NCBI GenBank assembly: GCA_020854035.1
Contig: JADZGE010000051.1
Location: forward strand, 1-33,308
DNA from: Burkholderiales bacterium
Lineage (GTDB): Bacteria; Pseudomonadota; Gammaproteobacteria; Burkholderiales; SG8-41
Reading direction: 5' to 3'
DNA length: 33,308 bases
The notes beneath the pieces are model-generated. The model made no database searches and was not told where the DNA came from. It saw only the letters and a program-made list of their open reading frames with translations. The translations under genes and the position numbers were made by a program. Positions 1-9,067 of this stretch are shown piece by piece (the first letter of the stretch is position 1; each line of letters starts with the position of its first letter).

Positions 1-34
1 GATTGAAGCGTCGCCTCGCCGTGAGGATAGCGTT

Positions 35-138
35 GGGGTCAGTTCTTGACTTTCTGCCTCGCATGCGGGCGCCCAAGACCGTCGTTCCCGAAGCAGGCAA
101 AAGACAAGACCTGACCCCACTGTCCTGACCCCACTGTC
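35..138. repeat. Imperfect inverted repeat and 14-bp tandem repeat, dispersed element
   Basis: Positions 35-59 and 95-118 are imperfect reverse complements (ggggtcagttcttgac against gacaagacctgacccc) around a 35-base loop. The right arm runs into a 14-bp unit ctgaccccactgtc present twice in tandem (111-124, 125-138). The right arm (95-119) recurs almost identically at 21231-21255 beside a transposase remnant, so this is a dispersed, probably transposon-derived repeat. It lies upstream of the first receptor gene; no coding sequence is recognisable in 1-275. Confidence 0.7.
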
Positions 139-275
139 GCGGTGTGCCGCCTCGCCGCATCAAGGGCCACCTTGCTGGTACATTACGCCCTGCGGCTGCA
201 ACTCTTGTGCCGGTGGGTTCGTACCGGGCACTTGTACAACCACTTCATGAGAAATCATGGGATATCGGGGCTAGC

Positions 276-1265
276 GTGAAACATCTTCTGCTGTACCGCT
301 TGACGCTCTCTCTCGCGGTGGCTCTGTTCGTGACGCATGCCGGCGCACAGGGCCGCGTGGCTGACTATCCCACGAGGCCGATCCGGGTCATCGTGCCCCA
401 GGCGGCGGGCGCTGGCTCGGACATCGTGGTGCGCGCCATTGTCCAGCGTATCCCCGAGACCTGGGGGCAGGCGCTGGTCGTGGATAACCGCGCGGGCGCC
501 AACGGCATCATTGGCATTGAGCTCGCCGCCCAGGCGAAGCCGGACGGCTACACGCTCCTCTACGGCTACACGTCCGCGCTGACGATCAACCCGTCCGTCT
601 ACAAGTCCCTTCCATACAACACATTACGGGATTTCGCGCCGGTCACCCAGACGGTCGCGAATACGATCGCGCTGGTAACCCATCCAAGTCTACCGGCGCG
701 CAACGTGAAGGAACTCGTCGCGCTCACCCGCGCCCGGCCCGGTGAGATCTATTACGGATCCGCCGGCGTCGGCAATCAGACGCACCTCGCCGCCGAGCTG
801 TTCCTGGTCGAGTCCGGCCTTCGAATGCTGCACGTTCCCTACAAAGGCTCGACGGCCGCCATCACCGATCTGCTGCGCGGCCAGGTCGTGCTCATGTTCA
901 CACCCTCGGCGGCCGTGACGCCACACATTCGCTCCGGCAAGCTCCGATTGCTCGCCACCTGCGGGGCGCAGCGCGCGACGGCCTTCCCGGAAGCCCCGAC
1001 GATGGTGGAATCCGGCTTCCCGCGGACGATCGCGACGGGGTGGGGTGGGTTGCTTGCTCCGGCCGGCACCTCCTCCGACATCATCCAGAAATTGAATCGT
1101 GAGTTCGCCCGCCAGCTCGCGTCTCCGGGTCTGCGCGAACGCCTGAACTCGCTCGGAAGCGATGCAGTACCCACTACACCGGAAGAGTTCGGCGCACTGC
1201 TGAAGAGCGAGATCAACAAGTGGGAAGCCGTCGTGAAAGCCGCCCGGCTCTACCACACCCAGTGA
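276..1265 (+). CDS. Bug/TctC-family tripartite tricarboxylate transporter substrate-binding protein
   Basis: Periplasmic solute receptor of the Bug family, which captures carboxylates or other small organic molecules for a TctAB-type permease. I start it at GTG 276, which gives 329 residues with a hydrophobic signal peptide ending near THAGAQG. An upstream ATG at 144 would add 44 residues lacking signal character. After the signal come the family hallmarks YPTRPIRVIVPQAAGAGSD, VVDNRAGANG, a PDGYTLL-like segment, HVPYKGS and the C-terminal EEFGALLKSEINKWEAVVKAA. No permease subunits are nearby. The CocE-type hydrolase starts 80 bp downstream on the same strand, suggesting transcription together and that the receptor's ligand may be that enzyme's substrate or product (inference). 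The ligand cannot be read from sequence. Confidence 0.93.
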   Translation: MKHLLLYRLTLSLAVALFVTHAGAQGRVADYPTRPIRVIVPQAAGAGSDIVVRAIVQRIPETWGQALVVDNRAGANGIIGIELAAQAKPDGYTLLYGYTSALTINPSVYKSLPYNTLRDFAPVTQTVANTIALVTHPSLPARNVKELVALTRARPGEIYYGSAGVGNQTHLAAELFLVESGLRMLHVPYKGSTAAITDLLRGQVVLMFTPSAAVTPHIRSGKLRLLATCGAQRATAFPEAPTMVESGFPRTIATGWGGLLAPAGTSSDIIQKLNREFARQLASPGLRERLNSLGSDAVPTTPEEFGALLKSEINKWEAVVKAARLYHTQ

Positions 1266-1345
1266 TGCATCGTGTGCGTCCGATGGGGGCCGTGGCGCAC
1301 CCATCAAGGCAACGTTTCGCAACCGTTCGACAACCAAGGCCGAAA

Positions 1346-3052
1346 ATGAAAAAGACCTACGCCAGGGAATCACAGCCCGGAAACCACGCACTCATCGTCG
1401 AGAAGGACGTGAAGATCACCCTGCGCGACGGTGCGATATTGTATGCCGACGTGTTGCGGCCGGATAACGGCGGCGAGAAAGTTCCGGCAATCATGAACAT
1501 GGGCCCGTACCAGAAAGACCGCCTGTGGATCCCGCCGGAGGACCTCGAGGAAGAAGCCAATCCGTATCTCGCCTGGGAAACCGCGAATCCCCTGTGGTGG
1601 TGCCCGCGCAACTACGCGATCGTCCGCGTGGACTCGCGGGGCTCCGGCAAGTCACCCGGACACTCCGACCCGAACTCGTACCAGGAAGGCGTCGACTTCC
1701 ACGATGCCATCGAGTCCGTCGCGAAGCTGCCCTGGTGCTCCGGGAACATCGGCACCCTGGGTGTCTCCTACCACGCGAACAGCCAGTGGCGCGCCGCCAA
1801 CCTGCAGCCGCCCTCGCTGAAAGCCATCATTCCATGGGAAGGACGCGCCGATCTCTATCGTGACCAGGCGTTTCATGGCGGCATATTCGCGATGGGCTTT
1901 CTGTCCAACTGGGTCGCGGCCAACATCGCCCACAACCTGATCGGGCGGGCGCGGAGCTACAACCCGAACGCGTTCAACAACAACATGTACTGGAACTTCG
2001 CCGCGAACAGCCTGGACTCCGATTTCTGGCGCGGTCGGAGCGCAAAGTGGGATCGGATCACGGGTCCCGTGTACGCGGTGGGGAACTGGACCGGGATGGG
2101 CCTGCACCTGCGCGGCACCACCGAGGCGTTCATGCTGGCGGCATCGAAGCACAAGAAGATGCGCATACACACCGGGACTCATTTCCATCCGTTCCATTCC
2201 GAGGAAGGACGACTGGATCAGTTGCGGTTCTTCGATTACTGGTTGAAGGGCATCGACACCGGCATCATGGATGAGCCGCCGGTCAAGCTGATGATCCGCA
2301 CGGGGGGAGGCAACGCCAGGACGTACCGGTTCCGTTTCGAGAATGAATGGCCGATCGGACGCACGAAGTGGACCAGGTACCATCTCAAGGTGAACACGCG
2401 CAAGCCGACCGCGGACGGTTCCCCCGAAGGCGAGCTGCTGCCCGACCCGCCCCGGGAAGAGATGTCCGCCACCTACCAGGCCAGTCCGCCGTCCCATGCG
2501 GGCGTCACCTCGTCTTCGCCGGCTCAGACCTTCGGGATGATAGGGCGCGCGGGGGTTACGTTCGACTCGCCGCCTCTTGCCGAGGATACGGAGATAACGG
2601 GCCCCATCGTCCTGGTGGTCTGGGTCTCCAGCTCGTCGGAGGACATGGACATATTCGCCACGATCCGCAACATCGGTCCCGACGGCAAGGACGTCTGGGA
2701 AGCGGGCCAGCAGGGCTGGGATGAAGTGCCGGTGGCGAAGGGATGGCTGCGTGCCTCCCACCGCGAGCTCGACCCGGGGCGCTCCCTGCCCTGCCGCCCC
2801 TACCACGCTCACGCGAAGCGGCAATGGCTCGATCCGGGCAAGCCGGTAGAGTGCCACGTCGAGATCTGGCCCACCAGCATGGTTTTCAAGAAAGGGCACC
2901 GCATCCGCTTGGACATTCAACCGAGGGACGGGGTCGGCTCGTCCGTCTACCGCCATTACTCCGCGGATTACAACATCGGTGCGCAGAACACGGTGCACGC
3001 CGGGGGTGACAGGCTGTCGTACCTGCTGCTGCCGATCATTCCCCCGAAGTGA
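1346..3052 (+). CDS. CocE/NonD-family hydrolase (X-Pro dipeptidyl-peptidase S15-like)
   Basis: Serine hydrolase of the CocE/peptidase S15 superfamily (568 residues), whose members cleave esters or acyl-proline bonds. The N-terminal alpha/beta-hydrolase part has VRVDSRGSGKS (about residues 93-103) and the nucleophile elbow GVSYHANSQW with Ser141. GTHFHPFHSEEG supplies the likely catalytic His. The C-terminal jelly-roll domain is recognisable from the ITGPIVLVVWVSSSSEDMDIF region. The GNWTGMGLHLRG segment has Gly where many CocE proteins have the catalytic Asp after Trp, so the acid residue is uncertain. ATG 1346 is preferred because an AAGG ribosome site lies about 6 bases upstream; ATG 1265, overlapping the stop of the preceding gene, is an alternative. 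Substrate unknown. Confidence 0.9.
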   Translation: MKKTYARESQPGNHALIVEKDVKITLRDGAILYADVLRPDNGGEKVPAIMNMGPYQKDRLWIPPEDLEEEANPYLAWETANPLWWCPRNYAIVRVDSRGSGKSPGHSDPNSYQEGVDFHDAIESVAKLPWCSGNIGTLGVSYHANSQWRAANLQPPSLKAIIPWEGRADLYRDQAFHGGIFAMGFLSNWVAANIAHNLIGRARSYNPNAFNNNMYWNFAANSLDSDFWRGRSAKWDRITGPVYAVGNWTGMGLHLRGTTEAFMLAASKHKKMRIHTGTHFHPFHSEEGRLDQLRFFDYWLKGIDTGIMDEPPVKLMIRTGGGNARTYRFRFENEWPIGRTKWTRYHLKVNTRKPTADGSPEGELLPDPPREEMSATYQASPPSHAGVTSSSPAQTFGMIGRAGVTFDSPPLAEDTEITGPIVLVVWVSSSSEDMDIFATIRNIGPDGKDVWEAGQQGWDEVPVAKGWLRASHRELDPGRSLPCRPYHAHAKRQWLDPGKPVECHVEIWPTSMVFKKGHRIRLDIQPRDGVGSSVYRHYSADYNIGAQNTVHAGGDRLSYLLLPIIPPK

Positions 3053-3235
3053 CGAGTCGCGACGAACATCGGCCCGGTGACCTTGAATCGGCGATGCCAC
3101 CCTTCTCTCCCGGCCGCCTGCCCGAACTGCCGGAGCGGCAACCCCGCCGAGGTCCCGGCCTACCGCACCATCTCTGTCGACTGCTCGACCTGCTTCGCCG
3201 GCTCGGTTGACGGGCGGTTCGCGGGGCGACATGGG

Positions 3236-4498
3236 TCATCCGCGAGGCTCCCGTTCCTCCGTGGATTCGCGGCTACGGGCCTGCCTCCGCAGGTACAGCC
3301 ACCGCGCGAGCGGCGCAGCCGCGCCGAACACCCCGATGCTCGCGAACGCGAGCCACCACGCCGTCGTGCTGCGGTTGCCGCCGGCGAGGTCGAGCACCAC
3401 GCCGAAGGCGAAGGGGGCGAGGAGCGCCCCGGAGAAGCCGATGAAGGAGTAGGCGGCCATCGTCGCCCCGCGCAGCTCCGGCGGCGTCGCGGCGATCAGC
3501 CCGGACATGAGCGCGGCGGAGTCACCGAGCATGAGGCTGTAGTGCAGGCACATGACGGCGAAGACCACCGCGAGCGGCAGGCCCGCCAACCAGCCGATCC
3601 CGCAGCACATGACGCCGGACGCGCACATCACGGTGAGAATGACCCGCTCGCGGCCGTGGCGGATGGCGAGCTCGTTGCCGGCGACGCTCCCCGCCGGGCC
3701 GCAGAGATTGACGAGCGCCGCGAGCGTCGCCACCCCCGCCAGCGCCGTCCCGTCGGGCGTCAAGCTCGCGCAGTAGACGAGGAAGGCCACCATCCACGAG
3801 CGCTGCCCGAAGAGTTCGTAACCGTGGACCGTGCACCCGGCGATGAAGGGCAGCGCACGCCGGTTCGCGAACACCGGCCGGAAATCGAGCAACGCGGCCG
3901 CGCGCGCCTCGCGCGGGCGCACCCGCCCCGCGGGCATGAAGGAAGCGACGAGCGCGGCGGCGGCGACCGGTCCGAACGCCCCGAGCGCGAACGCCCACTG
4001 CCACCCGTACGCCGTGGCGAGCGCTCCCGAGGCGAGGATCGAAGTGCTGGAACCGATGCCGAAGCACGCGGCGTAGAACCCCACCGCGCGCGCCTGCGCT
4101 TCGCCCTCCATCTGGTCGGAGAGCATCTTCAGTCCCGGCATGTAGGTCCCGGCAAAGCCGACGCCGAGCACGGCCTGGAAGAGCATCGCGGTGAGCAGGC
4201 CCTCGGCGAGGAGCGCGAAGCCCGCGGCGCCAGTGAACCAGACCGCGCACGCGCCGACGTAGACGCGGCGCGAGTCCATGCGGTCGGTCAAGCTGGTGAG
4301 TACGGGCGTCGCGGCGAGGAATCCCGCGTAGAAGATGCCGCCGATCAACCCGGCCTCCGAGTTGCTGAGGTGCCACTCGCGCTGGAGCACGGGGATCAGC
4401 GTCGTGTACGAGGCGAACCCCGTCATGGTGCAGATTTCCGCGCCGCACATGACGAGACTCAGCCCTACGGCGGGAGATCGCCCTGCGCCAGCCGTCAT
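3236..4498 (-). CDS. MFS transporter
   Basis: Major facilitator superfamily carrier of 420 residues with about 12 hydrophobic segments. The loop between segments 2 and 3 reads LTSLTDRMDSRR, the usual MFS motif A position. The start ATG (4498) overlaps the TGA of the upstream FAD oxidoreductase as ATGA, so the two are translationally coupled. It is the last gene of the minus-strand run GcvT-like protein, two FAD oxidoreductases, MFS. That context suggests import of a small amine or acid substrate for those enzymes, or export of a product; this is inference. The C terminus is basic and charged (RRQARSRESTEEREPRG). The 183 bp downstream, up to the convergent hydrolase gene, show no recognisable gene. 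Confidence 0.9.
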   Translation of the reverse strand: MTAGAGRSPAVGLSLVMCGAEICTMTGFASYTTLIPVLQREWHLSNSEAGLIGGIFYAGFLAATPVLTSLTDRMDSRRVYVGACAVWFTGAAGFALLAEGLLTAMLFQAVLGVGFAGTYMPGLKMLSDQMEGEAQARAVGFYAACFGIGSSTSILASGALATAYGWQWAFALGAFGPVAAAALVASFMPAGRVRPREARAAALLDFRPVFANRRALPFIAGCTVHGYELFGQRSWMVAFLVYCASLTPDGTALAGVATLAALVNLCGPAGSVAGNELAIRHGRERVILTVMCASGVMCCGIGWLAGLPLAVVFAVMCLHYSLMLGDSAALMSGLIAATPPELRGATMAAYSFIGFSGALLAPFAFGVVLDLAGGNRSTTAWWLAFASIGVFGAAAPLARWLYLRRQARSRESTEEREPRG

Positions 4499-5970
4499 GC
4501 GCGAGCCCGGCGCATGCGCGCGGCGCCGTCCCGGATGATCCGCCGCGCCGCGAGGCAGCCCGCCGCGCCCGGGAGCGCGCCGCCCGGATGCATCGCCCGC
4601 CCGCAGAGGTAGAGGCCGTCGATCGGCGTGCGGTAGCGCGCGAGCTCCGGCAGCGGCCGCATCCAGAGCCACTGGTCGAGCAGCGGTTCGGCCTCGTCTT
4701 CCTGCCCTTCCGGCCAGCCGTAATGCCATTCGAGATCCGGCGGGACGAGCACCCGTTCGACCACGGTCCCCGCGAGTTCCGGGGCCCGCGCCGACAGCGC
4801 GCGCACGGCCGCCTCGCCCACCGCGCGGCGTCGCTCCTCTTCCCACTCGCCCTGTGCCAGTACGCAAGGGGTGTACTGCGCCCGGACATGGATCGCGTAG
4901 CGCCCGTCCGCGCGGCGTTCGCCCGCGCCCGCCTCGATGAATGGTGCATCCGAGACGCGCCCGTACTTGGCGCAGTCGCTCGCGCGCTCCAGGTAATCGA
5001 GCGACGGCGCGACGACGAGACGTGACCAGCCGGGCGGGCTTTCGGCGGCAAGCGTGACGAGCGCCATGGCGCCGCGGGCGCGGATGCCGCGCACCGCGCG
5101 CGCGAACTCGGGATCGAGCCACGCGGGATCCGTGAGTTCGAGAAGCGTGCGCTTCGGGCCGGCGCCGGAAACGACGATCGCCGCCGCGATCTCTTCCCCG
5201 CCCGCGAGCGCGACGCCGGTCACCCGTCCGCCACGCACCATGATGCGCGCGACCTCGGCGTCCGCGCGCAGGTCGACGCCGGGTGTCGCCGCCGCGAGAT
5301 CGCCGAGCCCGGAGTCCGGCGCGCGAAAGACGCCCGGCGCGTTGCCGAGCTGGCTCTCGAGCAGGCGCAGTGCGGTACCGGCGGCGCGGGGGCCGTGCGC
5401 GAGGCCGGCCACGCCGGCCGCCGCAAGCGCACCCTTGAGCGCGTCGGATTCGAACCAGTCGTCGAGCCAGTCGGCGACCGGCATGGGCACGACACGCAGG
5501 AAATCCTCCAGGCCCACCCGCCCCAGGGCGCGCAGCCTGAGCGCATGCCGCGCGAGCGCAACGAGATTCGCGGCGGCGCCACCCGTGAAATCCGGCGGGT
5601 GATCGAGGTAGAGCGCCTCGAGCGCGCCCGCGATGCGCGCCATGCGCGCGCAGAACTCCGGCCAGCGCGCGGCATCGCGCGCGCTCAGCCGGCGTATCGC
5701 CGCTACCGAGCGCGTCATGTCCCGCGAGAGTTCGAGACGCCCGCCGCCATCGAGCGGCACCGTGAGCCAGGGGTCGGGTCGCCGCGGCTCGATGTCGTGC
5801 GCGCGCAGGCCGAGTTCACGCGCGAGCCGGGGCGGCGGCGAGCCGCGGGCCGCACCCGGGCCGGCGAGGTACGGGCCACCCGCGAGCACCGCGACCTTCA
5901 TCCCGGCGCGCGCGAGCAGGCGCGCGCAAGCCTGTTCGTTCGTGCCCGCGCCGATGACGACGGCGTCCAT
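4495..5970 (-). CDS. FAD-dependent oxidoreductase, phytoene desaturase-like
   Basis: Flavoprotein of the phytoene dehydrogenase/amine oxidase superfamily (491 residues). The N-terminal FAD-binding fold begins MDAVVIGAGTNEQACARLL; the third glycine of GxGxxG is Glu, a substitution I believe is tolerated in this family. The second FAD contact at the C terminus is IDGLYLCGRAMHPGGALPG. ATG 5970 has a GGGAG ribosome site at good spacing. ATG 5985, overlapping the stop of the upstream gene as ATGA, is an alternative adding five residues. It is a diverged paralogue of its neighbour 5982-7562, sharing the same C-terminal block, so the pair probably arose by duplication and may work on related substrates or as a heteromer. 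Substrate unknown; carotenoid synthesis is not supported because no crtB-type gene is present. Confidence 0.88.
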   Translation of the reverse strand: MDAVVIGAGTNEQACARLLARAGMKVAVLAGGPYLAGPGAARGSPPPRLARELGLRAHDIEPRRPDPWLTVPLDGGGRLELSRDMTRSVAAIRRLSARDAARWPEFCARMARIAGALEALYLDHPPDFTGGAAANLVALARHALRLRALGRVGLEDFLRVVPMPVADWLDDWFESDALKGALAAAGVAGLAHGPRAAGTALRLLESQLGNAPGVFRAPDSGLGDLAAATPGVDLRADAEVARIMVRGGRVTGVALAGGEEIAAAIVVSGAGPKRTLLELTDPAWLDPEFARAVRGIRARGAMALVTLAAESPPGWSRLVVAPSLDYLERASDCAKYGRVSDAPFIEAGAGERRADGRYAIHVRAQYTPCVLAQGEWEEERRRAVGEAAVRALSARAPELAGTVVERVLVPPDLEWHYGWPEGQEDEAEPLLDQWLWMRPLPELARYRTPIDGLYLCGRAMHPGGALPGAAGCLAARRIIRDGAARMRRARA

Positions 5971-5981
5971 GCCCGCTCCCG

Positions 5982-7562
5982 TCATGCGCCGCCGCGCAGG
6001 ATTTCGAGGGCGGCGTTACGCCCCGGCGCGCCCATCACGCCGCCTCCCGGGTGCGCGCCCGCCCCGCAGAGGTAGAGCCGGTCGACCGGCGTGCGGTAGC
6101 GGGCCCACGCCGTGCCGGGGCGCAGGAAGAACATCTGCTGCAGCGTCAGCTCGCCCTGAAAAATGTTCCCCTCGGCGAGTCCCACGGTGTCCTCGATGTC
6201 AGCGGGCGTGACGACCTGCCGGTGCAGGATGGCGGACCGGAGATTCGGTGCGTACTGCGCGAGCGTGTCCACGACCGCGTCGCCGAACGCCTCCCGCCGC
6301 GCGGCGGTCCAGCCCCCACTGAGGTGGTACGGCGCGTACTGCGCGAAGATCGACATCACGTGCTTCCCCGGCGGCGCCATGCCCGGATCGAGCAGCGAGG
6401 GGATGAGGATGTCCATGTACGGGCGGCGCGAGAATTCCCCGTACTTGGCATCGTCGTACGCCCGCTCCAGGTACTCGACGCTCGGGCTCACGGAGATGGC
6501 GCCGCGCAGGTGCGGGCCGGGCCCGGGAAGACAGGTGAAATCGGGCAATTCACCGAGCGCGAGGTTCACCTTCGCGGACGCGCCCCGGTAGCGGATGCGC
6601 TTCACCTCGGCGAGGGCCGACCCGGGCAGGTTCGACTCGCCGACGAGGCCGAGCAAAGTGCGGCGCGGGTCGGCGTTCGACACCACGACCGGCGCGGCGA
6701 TCTCCTCGCCGCTTTCCAGAACGACGCCGCTCGCGCGCCCGCTGCGGAGAGCCACGCGCGCAACCGGAGCGCCGGCGCGGATCTCCGCTCCCGCCGCGCG
6801 CGCCGCCGCCGCGATGGCGCCGGTGACCGAGCCGTTGCCGCCCTTCGCGAGGCCCCAGGCACGGAAGACACCGTCGATCTCGCCCATGTAGTGGTGCAGC
6901 AGCACGTACGCCGTTCCGGGCGAGCGGGGGCCCAGCATCGTGCCGATGATGCCGCTCGCGGACTTCGTCGCCTTCAGCGCCTCCGTCTCGAACCACTGGT
7001 CGAGGTAGTCCGCGGCGCTTGTCGTGAGCAGCCGCGAGAGCGCGTTGAAATCGCGCGCACCGAGTCCCTTGAGGTGCGAGCCGAGACGCGCGAGCCCCGC
7101 GAGATCGCACGGGGCGAGCGACGCGGGGTCCGGCGGAATCATGCCGAGCAGCGGCTTCACTGCGCGCGCCATGCGGTACATGAGCCGCCCGAACTCGTCG
7201 CAGGCTTCGGCGTCGCGCAACGAGTGGCGCGCAAGCTCGCGGCGGTTGCGGTCGTGGTCGCCCCACTGCGCGAAGTAGTCGCCATCGGGCAGCGGCGTCA
7301 CCGTGCTCTCGAGCGGCAGGATATGAAGACCGTGCCGCGGCAGGTCGAGATCGCGGATGATCTCCGGCCTGAGCAGGCTCACGACATACGAATGGACGGA
7401 GTACCGGTAGCCCGGAAAGACTTCCTCCGTGACCGCCGCGCCGCCAACGCGCTCGCGCCGCTCGAGCACCAGCACGCGCTTCCCCGCGCGCGCAAGATAC
7501 GCGGCGCAGACGAGCCCGTTATGGCCCGCGCCGATCACGATTGCGTCGTAGGCGGTTCTCAT
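5982..7562 (-). CDS. FAD-dependent oxidoreductase, phytoene desaturase/PYROXD2-like
   Basis: Flavoprotein of 526 residues. It opens with a textbook Rossmann motif AIVIGAGHNGLVCAAYLARAG (residues 7-27), followed by VLVLERRERVGGAAVTEE. It closes with the family C-terminal FAD segment VDRLYLCGAGAHPGGGVMG. This combination is typical of bacterial CrtI-like proteins close to PYROXD2. ATG 7562 is chosen because the upstream 39 codons are Arg/Ser-rich and precede the conserved start of the fold. It lies 11 bases upstream of the next gene's start and about 200 bp after the GcvT-like gene on the same strand. Together with that folate-type protein it may oxidise an N-methylated or amine substrate (inference). 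Confidence 0.9.
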   Translation of the reverse strand: MRTAYDAIVIGAGHNGLVCAAYLARAGKRVLVLERRERVGGAAVTEEVFPGYRYSVHSYVVSLLRPEIIRDLDLPRHGLHILPLESTVTPLPDGDYFAQWGDHDRNRRELARHSLRDAEACDEFGRLMYRMARAVKPLLGMIPPDPASLAPCDLAGLARLGSHLKGLGARDFNALSRLLTTSAADYLDQWFETEALKATKSASGIIGTMLGPRSPGTAYVLLHHYMGEIDGVFRAWGLAKGGNGSVTGAIAAAARAAGAEIRAGAPVARVALRSGRASGVVLESGEEIAAPVVVSNADPRRTLLGLVGESNLPGSALAEVKRIRYRGASAKVNLALGELPDFTCLPGPGPHLRGAISVSPSVEYLERAYDDAKYGEFSRRPYMDILIPSLLDPGMAPPGKHVMSIFAQYAPYHLSGGWTAARREAFGDAVVDTLAQYAPNLRSAILHRQVVTPADIEDTVGLAEGNIFQGELTLQQMFFLRPGTAWARYRTPVDRLYLCGAGAHPGGGVMGAPGRNAALEILRGGA

Positions 7563-7584
7563 CCTGCTGCGAATGAACGAGGCG

Positions 7585-7746
7585 CTATGCACCCCGAATG
7601 ACGGCAGACACGCGCGAAGGAGGCGTGATCGTTGCCGGCAGCGATGCCGGGCTCGCCGCCGCGAGGGCGGACGCATCACGCCACGTGGGCGCCCGGCGCG
7701 GTGCGCCAGAGATCATCGCGGGCAATCGGCGCTCGTCGGCGTTCAT
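7585..7746 (-). CDS. Possible small protein between gcvT-like and oxidoreductase genes
   Basis: A 53-codon frame beginning MNADERRLPAMISGAPRRA fills the gap between the GcvT-like gene (stop at 7761) and the FAD oxidoreductase start (7562). Its ATG lies 14 bases after the upstream stop and is preceded by GGAG at about 8 bases, which favours translation. Third-codon-position GC is lower than in the confident genes here. No domain, signal peptide or membrane segment is visible. It may equally be non-coding spacer. Confidence 0.28.
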   Translation of the reverse strand: MNADERRLPAMISGAPRRAPTWRDASALAAASPASLPATITPPSRVSAVIRGA

Positions 7747-7760
7747 CGTCGGGTCTCCGT

Positions 7761-8963
7761 CTACGCCCGCTTGCGCTCCGGGTCGAAGAACGGCTTGCCG
7801 ATGACGCGCGCCGCCGCGCGCTTGCGGCGATGCTCGACCGTCATCTCCATCTCGAGCGCGGTGCCCGCCGCTGCGTGCCGCGCTTCGAGGTGCGCGAGCG
7901 CGAGGTATTTCTTCAGCAGCGGCGAGAAGCAGCCGCTCGTCGCGTGGCCCACCTGCCGCCCGCCCGCGTAAAGCGGCACGCTCGCCCGCCACGCGCCCGG
8001 GGGCAGTTGCGGCGCGAGGCCGGCCTCGGCGTGGATTCGCTCCAGCGAATCCCATTCCACCTCCACCCCCGTGAAGCGCGATCGCGGCCCTCGCGCGTGC
8101 TCCTTCGCGAGCGCCGCCCGCCCGACGAAGTGCTCCTTGTCGAGGCTGACCGTCCAGCCGAGATCGAGCTCGTACGGCGTGGATGACTGCGACTCGATCA
8201 GGACCTTGCGCGCGGAGTGGTAATCCACGTCCATCAGCATCAGTCCCGCCTCCACGCGCGCGAGGTCGAGCGCGGCCAGTCCCGCCGGCGCGATGCCGTG
8301 GCGCGCGCCGGCCTCGATCAGCGCGTCCCACACCGGCAGCGCGTCGGTCACGTCGAGCCAGATCTCGTAGCCGAGATCGCCCGTGTAACCGGTGCGCGAG
8401 ACCGTCACCGGGGATTTCCGCAGCTTTGCCGCGGCAATCCTGAAATAGTTCAGTTTCGAAAGATCGATGTCCAGAAGGTCCTGGAGTATGCCTCGCGAAA
8501 GCGGGCCCTGGAGCGCGAGCGCCGCCGTGATCTGCGAGACGTCCTCGATCTCGACCTCGAGCCCCGTCGCGTTCGCTTCGAGCCAGCGCAGGTTCGGCTC
8601 CGCGCAGGTCATCCGGAACGTCGTATCGCCGAGCCGCGCGACGGTGCCGTCGTCGAGCACCTTTCCCGTCGCGTCACACCACGTGGTGTAGAGCACCTGC
8701 CCGACCTCGGCGCGGGCGACGTTGCGCGTCACCACCCGGTCGAGGAGGCGGGCGGCGTCCCTGCCCTGCACGAGGTACTTGTAGAGCGGCGTCACGTCGA
8801 AGAGCGCGGCGGCGGCGCGAATCGCGTGGTACTCGCGCTCGTGGGACAACTCGTAGGAACTCGCCGCGAGGTAGCCTGCCCAGCGCCGCCACGCGTGGCT
8901 CGCGCAAAGCGCCGCGGTCCGCGGGTGAAACGGGGTGGTCCTGAGGAGAGGCTGTACGTCCAT
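7761..8963 (-). CDS. GcvT-like aminomethyltransferase / folate-binding protein
   Basis: Member of the glycine-cleavage T-protein superfamily (400 residues), which binds tetrahydrofolate and transfers one-carbon units from aminomethyl or methyl donors. Seen: AALFDVTPLYKYLVQG (the LFDxS-type block), a VLDDGTVARLGDTTFRMTC strand pair, the near-invariant RTGYTGDLGYEIW, and GLAALDLARVEAGLMLMDVDY matching the T-protein LEAG block. A C-terminal barrel follows (VGHATSGCFSPLLKKYLAL). ATG 8963 matches the family start better than an upstream ATG at 9002. As first gene of the minus-strand run with two FAD oxidoreductases, it recalls demethylation systems in which a flavoprotein oxidises an N-methyl group and the T-protein captures it as methylene-folate. 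The link is inference; DMSP demethylase-like activity is another option. Confidence 0.88.
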   Translation of the reverse strand: MDVQPLLRTTPFHPRTAALCASHAWRRWAGYLAASSYELSHEREYHAIRAAAALFDVTPLYKYLVQGRDAARLLDRVVTRNVARAEVGQVLYTTWCDATGKVLDDGTVARLGDTTFRMTCAEPNLRWLEANATGLEVEIEDVSQITAALALQGPLSRGILQDLLDIDLSKLNYFRIAAAKLRKSPVTVSRTGYTGDLGYEIWLDVTDALPVWDALIEAGARHGIAPAGLAALDLARVEAGLMLMDVDYHSARKVLIESQSSTPYELDLGWTVSLDKEHFVGRAALAKEHARGPRSRFTGVEVEWDSLERIHAEAGLAPQLPPGAWRASVPLYAGGRQVGHATSGCFSPLLKKYLALAHLEARHAAAGTALEMEMTVEHRRKRAAARVIGKPFFDPERKRA

Positions 8964-9067
8964 CCGGCCAATGGTAGTGCAGCGGCGATCGGCCCGGAAC
9001 ACCGTCGCCGCGGCAGGCGCTTCCCGGAGCGCTCGTGCCGGCGGCTGTGCTATCGTCGAGCAGCCTC

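Noticed and set aside
3077..4612. Long plus-strand open frame over the MFS gene
   Set aside because: It is antisense to a clear MFS transporter and its translation is low-complexity Arg/Glu/His-rich sequence, typical of a high-GC shadow frame.
4495..7562. Carotenoid biosynthesis cluster
   Set aside because: The flavoproteins are CrtI-like, but no phytoene synthase, cyclase or GGPP synthase is present; their neighbours are a GcvT-like protein and an MFS carrier.
6051..7601. 516-codon plus-strand frame
   Set aside because: Antisense to the FAD oxidoreductase; no domain, signal or start signal.
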